This document shows positions 14,484 through 19,924 of a DNA stretch of 19,924 nucleotides, piece after piece (within the stretch, counting starts at the first letter, position 1; every line of letters starts with the position of its first letter). The translations under genes were made by a program, and so were the position numbers. The notes below the pieces were generated by a model. The model saw nothing but the letters and a program-made list of their open reading frames with translations, searched no databases and was not told where the DNA came from. Source of the DNA: Chryseobacterium gleum (GTDB lineage: Bacteria > Bacteroidota > Bacteroidia > Flavobacteriales_D > Crocinitomicaceae). The DNA lies in assembly GCA_945877005.1 (NCBI GenBank), contig CAMCQL010000010.1, forward strand, positions 1 to 19,924, written 5' to 3'.

Positions 14484-15228
14484 AATCTTTTACACATCTT
14501 ACTGAATAACCATCTGAATTAACATAATCACCTGAATGATATTTAATTTCAGAACTTTTATAGCTTAAATAAAGTGCAAAAGCGCGTCCATTATTATCAA
14601 CAGAGGAAGTCCAAAAATCAGCATACATTCCAAATGTGTTATAAAATTCGCCACCAGACAAAGAACCACTTGGAAGAACAGAAAATAAGGATTCATTAGT
14701 TGCACTTGTATTAGGTACTTTCCAATATTGACTTCCAATTTCCTTCATTTTACCTCCAGCAACCAATTCGCCTCCTAAATTCTCAACTAACAAATTCCAT
14801 TCAATCCTAGAAGGTATATGCCATCCTGTTGGACAAACATTTTTATTCTCATTATAATTTGAACTCAAAGTAAACCAATTATATAACTTTCCAAATTTTG
14901 GGTTTTTAGTCTCATCATTTTCATAATAACACCATGCACCAGAAGTTAAATTTACCCATTGAGTTTTTTCAGTTACATTTGGTATAAGTGTTCGATCATT
15001 GTACATACTAGTTCTCAAATTCTCTGCCATCCAATGCTGAGTACCAATAAAAACAGTCTTGTAAGAATTTCCTTCAATATCAGAAATAATAGGACCTTGT
15101 TTGCCAATTGTTACGTTGTTTTTGACAGTATCTGTAGTATTACTCCCGTTATTTGGTGTAGTAGCGTTATCTTTTTTACAAGAAATTAAAGTGCAAAAAA
15201 GTGAAATTGAAACAACTATTTTTTTCAT
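14482..15228 (-). CDS. FISUMP-domain surface lipoprotein
   Basis: A 248-residue predicted lipoprotein: MKKIVVSISLFCTLISCKKD has a lipobox LISC with Cys17. A Thr/Asn-rich linker follows (about 20-40). The rest is a Fibrobacter succinogenes major paralogous (FISUMP) domain, with IGTQHWMAENLRT (about residues 62-74), GAWCYYEND, GKLYNWFT, CPTGWHIPSRIEWNLL, LPSGSLSGG, FWTSS, and YSVRCVKD at the C-terminus. The family is common on Bacteroidota and Fibrobacter cell surfaces, often in many copies. Its role is not firmly known, and a C-type-lectin-like fold is suspected. A promoter element lies at 15248-15255. Confidence 0.9.
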   Translation of the reverse strand: MKKIVVSISLFCTLISCKKDNATTPNNGSNTTDTVKNNVTIGKQGPIISDIEGNSYKTVFIGTQHWMAENLRTSMYNDRTLIPNVTEKTQWVNLTSGAWCYYENDETKNPKFGKLYNWFTLSSNYNENKNVCPTGWHIPSRIEWNLLVENLGGELVAGGKMKEIGSQYWKVPNTSATNESLFSVLPSGSLSGGEFYNTFGMYADFWTSSVDNNGRAFALYLSYKSSEIKYHSGDYVNSDGYSVRCVKD

Positions 15229-15247
15229 GTTTTTTTTTAATTTGCCT

Positions 15248-15255
15248 CAAATATA
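15248..15255 (-). promoter_or_regulatory. -7 element of the FISUMP gene promoter
   Basis: The minus strand reads TATATTTG, an exact TAnnTTTG match. Transcription would start near 15242, about 14 bases before ATG 15228. No good -33 is seen. Confidence 0.5.
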
Positions 15256-15308
15256 ATAAAAAACAAATAATTAACTCTAATTTCATCTCTTCTTAGTTAT
15301 TTTTCTGA

Positions 15309-15653
15309 TCAACGGTAAGTACCCGCTTTCAAAAAACAACAAGTCTTTTTTCCTTTGATTGTAACGATGTGATTACCGCCTTTTAATTGTAATAAAACAG
15401 TTTTATCAATAGATTGATAGCTGTTCTTTTTTGAACTTGGTTTTAAAACGACTGAAGGAACATCACTACATTCACATTCAAATCCAGTCGGATCTACAAA
15501 AATTTCTAACCAACCTTTTTGAGTTGCTTCGTTTACCATTATTCGATTGTTTTTTTCATTACTCACTTGTTGTCCAAATGAATTGAAAGAAAGTAGAATA
15601 ACATAAAAGAAGCCTAAAAGGGTCAGTTTTTTTATTGTCACTATTTTTTTCAT
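15309..15653 (-). CDS. Small secreted Cys-containing protein of unknown function
   Basis: A 114-residue protein. A hydrophobic segment (about 11-27) after a basic N-terminus (MKKIVTIKKL) ends in FGQ and looks like a cleavable signal peptide. The mature part of about 86 residues has four Cys residues, CEC near residue 60 and CC near 106, which could make two disulfides. It is strand-rich (KTVLLQLKGGNHIVTIKGKK). I do not recognise the family. A consensus-quality promoter (15720-15750) lies upstream with a leader of about 60 bases, which supports a real expressed gene. Its N-terminus resembles that of the FISUMP neighbour only in MKKIV. Confidence 0.7.
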   Translation of the reverse strand: MKKIVTIKKLTLLGFFYVILLSFNSFGQQVSNEKNNRIMVNEATQKGWLEIFVDPTGFECECSDVPSVVLKPSSKKNSYQSIDKTVLLQLKGGNHIVTIKGKKTCCFLKAGTYR

Positions 15654-15719
15654 GATTTTTACTTTAGTTTATAATTGAATAATATTCCGCTAATTTACTT
15701 AAAATAATTTGCAGAAATT

Positions 15720-15750
15720 CAAATTTACTCCCTTTATAAATATTTACAAA
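15720..15750 (-). promoter_or_regulatory. Consensus promoter for the small secreted protein
   Basis: On the minus strand TTTG (15750-15747), exactly 19 bases, then TAAATTTG (15727-15720). This is the best consensus match in the window. The start would be near 15714, leaving a leader of about 60 bases before ATG 15653. Confidence 0.75.
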
Positions 15751-15837
15751 CCACTCAGCAAATCACTAATAATCAATAACTTATTATTAATGAATTAATT
15801 CGCGTAATCAGAAATTCTAGATCAAATATGGAAATAA

Positions 15838-15914
15838 AGTCGTGGTATCCTTGAGCCCTATGTTTTCAATCGTGCTAAAAATTGGTGCGATTTCAACTCT
15901 ACAAAAGCACGACT
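15838..15914. other. Nested inverted repeats, possible structured RNA
   Basis: The outer arms AGTCGTG (15838-15844) and CACGACT (15908-15914) are perfectly complementary. Inside them AATCGTGC (15868-15875) pairs with GTGCGATT (15885-15892) over 8 bases with two G-U pairs on the plus strand and a 9-base loop. No promoter or T-tract frames it, so it may be chance or a relic. Confidence 0.3.
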
Positions 15915-16271
15915 CTTCGAATTAATTGATTTTTAGACCGTTGCAAGACCACCAACTCATCGTTGAATCAAAAACTTAATATCCTCATTTACAATAGTAA
16001 TCTCTGGAATTAAATTTTAAATCCGTCTCGATTTAATAGTTTTGTAAAGGGCTACTATTTTTAGTAGAAGAAGAAATCCACTCCTAAAAATGGCTCTACT
16101 AAAGTTGGCAAGACCTCTCTATGTAATGTCGGAACGATTGATTGATATTGATCTATGAGGCATAAAAATGTCGTTGCAACTTTTCTATGATAAAGGCTTA
16201 TATTTACATATAATAACAAAGCATTAAAATAAATTCACTAACTATTCAATTCACCATTAATTTAAAAGAAA

Positions 16272-16724
16272 ATGGAAAATAAGGTCTTTACACAACAAGG
16301 GAAATTAATGTACTTTATATTTATACCATTGATTGCCATTAACTTGTTTTTATTTATTGAAAAAACCGTTCAAAAATCTGAAGAATCGGTGAATTATTAT
16401 GCACTTTTAAGTGTTTTGTTCTTGGTACTTTTTGCATGTTTTTATAAACTTACAATTAGTATTACTGATTCAAACTTAACCTTCAAAATGGGAATTGGAA
16501 TTATAAAAAAAACGTATCCTCTCAATGAAATAAAAAGTGTAAAACCACACAAAAACCACCTGTTAAATGGATGGGGAATCCGAGTTATACCGGGAGGATG
16601 GCTATACAATGTATCAGGTTTTCAATCTATTGAATTAACCTTTAAAAACAATAGTAAAACGATACGAATTGGAACTGATGTTCCTGAAATGATTTGTGCA
16701 GAATTAAAGACTAAAAAAAATTAA
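16272..16724 (+). CDS. Small membrane protein with a bacterial PH-like domain
   Basis: A 150-residue protein with two N-terminal membrane segments (about 13-30 and 42-62) and then a compact strand-rich domain. That domain reads LTISITDSNLTFKMGIGIIKKTYPLNEIKSVKP, NGWGIRVIPGGWLYNVSGFQSIEL, and then FKNNSKTIRIGTDVPE. This pattern resembles the PH-like domains of small Bacteroidota membrane proteins. The function is unknown and a role at the inner face of the membrane is inference. The gene is followed after 6 bases by another small membrane protein, so they are probably one unit. Confidence 0.75.
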   Translation: MENKVFTQQGKLMYFIFIPLIAINLFLFIEKTVQKSEESVNYYALLSVLFLVLFACFYKLTISITDSNLTFKMGIGIIKKTYPLNEIKSVKPHKNHLLNGWGIRVIPGGWLYNVSGFQSIELTFKNNSKTIRIGTDVPEMICAELKTKKN

Positions 16725-16730
16725 AAATAA

Positions 16731-16922
16731 ATGGGATTTTTTGAAGATAAATTAGAAATAAAAAAAGTAACACTCCTTTATTTAATTGGAGCAATAAGCT
16801 CTTTCTTTCTTCTTATTGGCGCATTATTTCAAGAAATAGTTGCCAACTTCTCTTACGTAATTATAATTATTTTAATCGTTACAACATTTATTTGTTTCAA
16901 AAATTTCATTCAAAAAAAATAA
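16731..16922 (+). CDS. Small two-helix membrane protein
   Basis: A 63-residue protein: a charged N-terminus (MGFFEDKLEIKK), two membrane segments (about 13-32 and 38-56) separated by a short polar turn, and a Lys-rich end. No family is recognised. The 6-base gap to the PH-like gene suggests co-expression and perhaps a shared complex. Its last 17 bases overlap the 3' end of the convergent pseudouridine synthase gene. Confidence 0.6.
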   Translation: MGFFEDKLEIKKVTLLYLIGAISSFFLLIGALFQEIVANFSYVIIIILIVTTFICFKNFIQKK

Positions 16923-17598
16923 AACCGCCAAGTTGATCTTTTAGTACTACATTCCAAAAATCTGGCATCGGAGCTTTCACTTCGACTTCTAGCTTTGTAA
17001 AAGGATGAATAAACCTTAATGATCTAGCATGAAGGAATAAATGATTAATTCCAAATCGTTCAATGAACATATGATTGTGATGTCGATTCCCATATTTTGG
17101 ATCGCCAATTATTGGATGACTTATTTTATTTGCATGTATTCTTAACTGGTGCATTCTTCCTGTTTTAGGGAAAAACTCTACCAAACTATATCTTGAAGTT
17201 GGATACGGTTCTACTGGAATTAGTAGTTCTAGATGATGTAAACAACAATAATGTGTCTCCGCTTCTTTATAATTTCCCCGATCATTTTTTACTGGAGAAT
17301 CAATAACTCCTGATTCTGTAACATGACCTCGCAACAATGCTCTGTATTTTTTTTCGATTTTTTGACTTTCGAACAACGATTGAAAAATAGCCACATTACT
17401 TTTTTCTTTTACACACAGTAATACACCCGAAGTTTTTCGATCCAATCGATGTACTGGATAAACTTTCTTTCCTTGATCATTCAGTAATTCAACTAAAGAT
17501 AATTCTTCAATATTTCTTGCATAATGAGAATGATGAACCAATAAATCAGATGGTTTGCTCACGATCAGTATGTACTCATCTTCAAATAAAATTTGCAT
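16906..17598 (-). CDS. truC: RluA-family pseudouridine synthase, TruC type
   Basis: A 230-residue RluA-family synthase. TruC makes pseudouridine 65 in some tRNAs in E. coli. The N-terminus reads ILFEDEYILIVSKPSDLLVHHS, matching TruC rather than the S4-domain RluC/D types, and no S4 domain is present. The catalytic Asp is in VHRLDRKTSGVLL (Asp53), with RALLRGHV, KTGRMHQLRIH and GDPKYGNRHHN following. The last residues (GGFIFFE) overlap the convergent small membrane gene. The GT87 gene lies 40 bases upstream on the same strand. Assignment to TruC rather than another short RluA member is moderately sure. Confidence 0.85.
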   Translation of the reverse strand: MQILFEDEYILIVSKPSDLLVHHSHYARNIEELSLVELLNDQGKKVYPVHRLDRKTSGVLLCVKEKSNVAIFQSLFESQKIEKKYRALLRGHVTESGVIDSPVKNDRGNYKEAETHYCCLHHLELLIPVEPYPTSRYSLVEFFPKTGRMHQLRIHANKISHPIIGDPKYGNRHHNHMFIERFGINHLFLHARSLRFIHPFTKLEVEVKAPMPDFWNVVLKDQLGGFIFFE

Positions 17599-17638
17599 GA
17601 AATAATAAAATTAATGAGGTACAATTCTGCACTGAATA

Positions 17639-18814
17639 TTAAGAAGCACGAAAAAAACTTCTAAAATAGTAACGAACAAAAAGTAAACTACTTATAAAAA
17701 TCAAATTACCAATACCTAAAATACCCCAGTCTGTGAATTTTGTTGATAATTCTCTTCCCCATAAATCCATTGAATCAAACGAAAACAATAACATTCCAGC
17801 TCCGAATAAGCCAAAGAGAATTTTACTTTTAAAATGATTCGCGAAAAATAAGAGGCCCATTACTGTTGGAATAGACAACATGAAATGCTGAGAATCTGTG
17901 ACAAAAAAACTTGGAATAAACCCTAGAAAAATCATCATCCAAAACCAAAAATCTTTTTGTGAATTATTGTTTTTATTCTTTAAAATCAGCCAACAAGAAA
18001 TTAAACCAATTAACGCTACCAAAGAAGGGAACCATGAATGTTCTTTCCCTACCAACGCAGGAATCATAAACTGTAGCGATGAAGGATTGGTAATATAACC
18101 GCCATGCGAGGACACTGCTTTTATCCATCCGTCCCATAGAAATAAATTCATCTTCCACCCCCAAACAAAACTAGGAACTATAAAAAATAACACCCCCCAA
18201 ATTGATAACGCAACTATTAATTTCCAATATCTATAGAGCAATAATGGGATTACGACCAAAATCATTATTGGTTTTAAAATGAGCATCATTGCATAAAAAA
18301 AAGAGGCTTGAATCCACATTTTTTTCTGTAAAAACCACGAACCGACTATAAATGTAAAAAGCAACAAGATATTCACATTTCCCATATGTAACTCTCGTGT
18401 TAGATGTATTACAATTACAAAAAAAGACATCGGCAATAACCATTTAGGTAACTCTAACAAATAAACTTTAGAAACGACCTTCGACCAAATTGGAAGTGCT
18501 ACTATTAAACAACCAATCACAATAATTATATGAATCATACGTGCCAATTCAAAATTAAAGATGGTCGCTACTGAAAAAAATAACAATGTTGGCGGTGGGT
18601 ACTTAAATAAACCTGTGTCTAAGCCATATGGTTTTAAATAAGGATTATTTCCTTGAAAAAAATCAATCGTAGCACCATAATACACCTTAAAATCATTGGC
18701 ATATAATTTTCCATTCATCAATTCTACAGAAATGAACAAAATAGAAAAAACAGCTACCAATAAAAAGTAACTCAAAAATGGTTTGATGGTTGAAAGTAAT
18801 TTTGTGGACTTCAT
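17639..18814 (-). CDS. GT87 (DUF2029) polyprenyl-linked glycosyltransferase-like membrane protein
   Basis: A 391-residue polytopic protein with about ten membrane segments. The first periplasmic loop carries DFKVYYGA (about residues 40-47) with the acidic residue typical of GT-C enzymes, then NPYL and FKYPPP. A conserved GNVN and a KP pair occur further on. These fit the GT87 family, which includes mycobacterial mannosyltransferases using polyprenyl-phosphate sugars. The acceptor here is unknown. The N-terminus begins with a positively charged MKSTK followed by a membrane helix. It starts 9 bases after the mutase stop, so it is probably co-transcribed with it. Confidence 0.82.
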   Translation of the reverse strand: MKSTKLLSTIKPFLSYFLLVAVFSILFISVELMNGKLYANDFKVYYGATIDFFQGNNPYLKPYGLDTGLFKYPPPTLLFFSVATIFNFELARMIHIIIVIGCLIVALPIWSKVVSKVYLLELPKWLLPMSFFVIVIHLTRELHMGNVNILLLFTFIVGSWFLQKKMWIQASFFYAMMLILKPIMILVVIPLLLYRYWKLIVALSIWGVLFFIVPSFVWGWKMNLFLWDGWIKAVSSHGGYITNPSSLQFMIPALVGKEHSWFPSLVALIGLISCWLILKNKNNNSQKDFWFWMMIFLGFIPSFFVTDSQHFMLSIPTVMGLLFFANHFKSKILFGLFGAGMLLFSFDSMDLWGRELSTKFTDWGILGIGNLIFISSLLFVRYYFRSFFRAS

Positions 18815-18823
18815 TTATAGTAA

Positions 18824-19924
18824 CTACATATTTCTTCGATACTGTCCCCCTACTTCAAACAAAGCGTTGGTTATTTGACCTAAAGAAGAATGCTTACATG
18901 CTTCCATCAAAGTTTCAAATACATTTTTATTATTAATCGCGGCTAATTGAACATCGCGAATCGTTTTTGCTGTATCGTCTTTTTTAAAGACGTGTAAATC
19001 CTTCAACATCGAAATCTGATACTGCTTTTCTTCTTCCGTAGCTCGAATTACTTCACTTGGAATAATCGTAGGTGATCCTTTAGAACTCAAGAAAGTATTT
19101 ACTCCAATAATCGGATATTCTCCAGTATGTTTCAATGTTTCATAATACAATGATTCCTCCTGAATTTTAGAACGTTGATACATGGTTTCCATTGCTCCTA
19201 GTACCCCTCCCCGCTCTGTAATACGATCAAATTCTGCCAATACAGCTTCTTCTACTAATTCTGTCAATTCTTCAATAATGAAACTTCCTTGCAATGGATT
19301 TTCGTTTTTAGCTAAACCTAATTCACGATTGATAATTAACTGAATTGCCATTGCTCGACGCACAGACTCTTCTGTTGGTGTAGTAATTGCTTCATCATAA
19401 GCATTCGTATGTAGAGAATTACAGTTATCGTAAATCGCATACAAAGCTTGAAGTGTTGTACGGATATCGTTGAAATCAATTTCTTGTGCATGTAACGAAC
19501 GACCTGAAGTTTGGATGTGGTATTTCAACATCTGCGCTCTAGGATTCGCGCCGTATTTTTTCGCCATTGCTTTCGCCCAAATTCTTCTAGAAACACGACC
19601 GATGACGGCATATTCAGGATCGATACCATTTGAAAAGAAGAATGATAAGTTTGGTCCGAAATCATTGATATCCATCCCTCTACTTAAGTAATACTCCACA
19701 AAGGTGAATCCATTTGCCAAGGTAAATGCCAACTGTGAAATTGGGTTTGCTCCCGCTTCTGCAATGTGGTAACCAGAAATCGATACCGAATAGAAATTAC
19801 GTACTTTTTGATCGATGAAGTATGCTTGTACATCCCCCATCAAACGCAAAGCAAATTCTGTAGAGAAAATACACGTGTTTTGCGCTTGATCTTCTTTTAA
19901 AATATCTGCTTGAACCGTTCCACG
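18824..19924 (-). CDS. icmF: Fused-type isobutyryl-CoA mutase, C-terminal part (5' end outside window)
   Basis: The frame is open to the right edge, so the 366 visible residues are the C-terminal part. It is a B12-dependent acyl-CoA mutase substrate domain, with GTVQADILKEDQAQNT, the SGYHIAEAGANPISQLAFTLANG stretch, QTSGRSLHAQE, NSLHTNAYDEA and QLIINRELG. Wording such as TSGRSLHAQE (rather than TSGWSL in methylmalonyl-CoA mutase) and the ending VGGQYRRNM match the IcmF type, which fuses a B12 domain and a MeaI-like GTPase in front. Those domains would lie beyond the window. It would rearrange isobutyryl-CoA and n-butyryl-CoA. The TTG at 19849 is internal, not a start. Methylmalonyl-CoA mutase is the alternative. 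Confidence 0.82.
   Translation of the reverse strand, partial: RGTVQADILKEDQAQNTCIFSTEFALRLMGDVQAYFIDQKVRNFYSVSISGYHIAEAGANPISQLAFTLANGFTFVEYYLSRGMDINDFGPNLSFFFSNGIDPEYAVIGRVSRRIWAKAMAKKYGANPRAQMLKYHIQTSGRSLHAQEIDFNDIRTTLQALYAIYDNCNSLHTNAYDEAITTPTEESVRRAMAIQLIINRELGLAKNENPLQGSFIIEELTELVEEAVLAEFDRITERGGVLGAMETMYQRSKIQEESLYYETLKHTGEYPIIGVNTFLSSKGSPTIIPSEVIRATEEEKQYQISMLKDLHVFKKDDTAKTIRDVQLAAINNKNVFETLMEACKHSSLGQITNALFEVGGQYRRNM

Larger units (their letters stand above)
15654..16271. other. 618-base stretch without a gene
   Basis: Apart from the minus-strand promoter at 15720-15750 and the nested inverted repeats at 15838-15914, I see no protein-coding gene. Frames are short and broken. The longest open stretch is a minus-strand frame of about 50 codons with no ATG, ending at 16061-16063. 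A small inverted repeat CTACTA/TAGTAG with a TTTT loop lies at 16052-16067. TATATTTA at 16199-16206 is a near -7 element that could serve the gene at 16272. Short coding-like tracts on both strands leave open a decayed gene or mobile element, but I cannot name one. Confidence 0.6.

Noticed and set aside
16061..16219. Minus-strand frame of about 50 codons in the gene-free stretch
   Set aside because: It lacks an ATG, overlaps a near-promoter element for the opposite gene, and shows no recognisable motif.
19847..19849. TTG start of a 341-residue mutase
   Set aside because: The frame continues to the window edge with well-conserved mutase sequence (GTVQADILKEDQ), so the TTG is internal and the gene is cut by the window.
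1..19924. CRISPR arrays, intact insertion sequences, rRNA genes and defence or toxin-antitoxin operons
   Set aside because: No spaced direct repeats, transposase genes, rRNA sequences or recognisable defence proteins were seen on either strand.

Overview
The window looks like a chromosomal segment of an AT-rich Bacteroidota, most likely a flavobacterium-like or Crocinitomicaceae-like organism. The evidence is the low GC content, the near absence of Shine-Dalgarno sequences, several exact matches to the Bacteroidota sigma-factor promoter (TTTG, about 19-21 bases, TAnnTTTG), and products typical of the phylum such as a FISUMP-domain lipoprotein and a fused-type isobutyryl-CoA mutase. Almost everything is housekeeping or common accessory content. 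I did not find a clear new multi-gene defence, secretion or biosynthetic system.

Layout. 1-145 is the tail of an unrecognised gene whose C-terminus recalls the mobile-element families DUF3871/DUF932. It is followed by a promoter, a hairpin, the 3' half of a tRNA-Val(UAC) gene without a matching 5' half, and a terminator (134-326). This arrangement looks like the attachment-site edge of an element integrated in tRNA-Val that extends to the left of the window. 410-3401 (+) is a tight run: nitronate monooxygenase-like protein, DedA membrane protein, shikimate dehydrogenase and an orphan protein. 3411-5732 (-) holds a VanX-type D-Ala-D-Ala dipeptidase, the branched-chain aminotransferase IlvE and a small conserved protein. 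5787-8422 (+) is the classical rpsO-pnp pair. 8446-9814 (+) is a DinB-fold protein plus an SH3-NlpC/P60 peptidase. 9790-11203 is glyA. 11258-12673 is the CCA-adding enzyme. 12719-14464 is a compact three-gene run: a pRiA4b ORF-3-like acidic protein, a methyltransferase and an FKBP lipoprotein. 14482-15653 (-) holds two exported proteins. 15654-16271 has no gene. 16272-16922 (+) encodes two small membrane proteins. 16906-19924 (-) reads, in transcription order, IcmF-like mutase (5' end outside the window), GT87 glycosyltransferase and TruC-type pseudouridine synthase.

Functional links. rpsO and pnp join translation to RNA decay, with a terminator between them. The CCA-adding enzyme fits the tRNA-Val remnant here, which has no encoded CCA after its discriminator base. 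The D-Ala-D-Ala dipeptidase and the signal-less NlpC/P60 enzyme could both serve murein-peptide turnover. IlvE and an IcmF-like mutase both act on branched-chain carbon, but they are not co-transcribed.

Start corrections. For vanX-like, dinB-like and glyA the longest open frame begins at a TTG that is itself the end of a TAnnTTTG promoter element. I therefore moved the starts to the next ATG (5732, 8494 and 9865).
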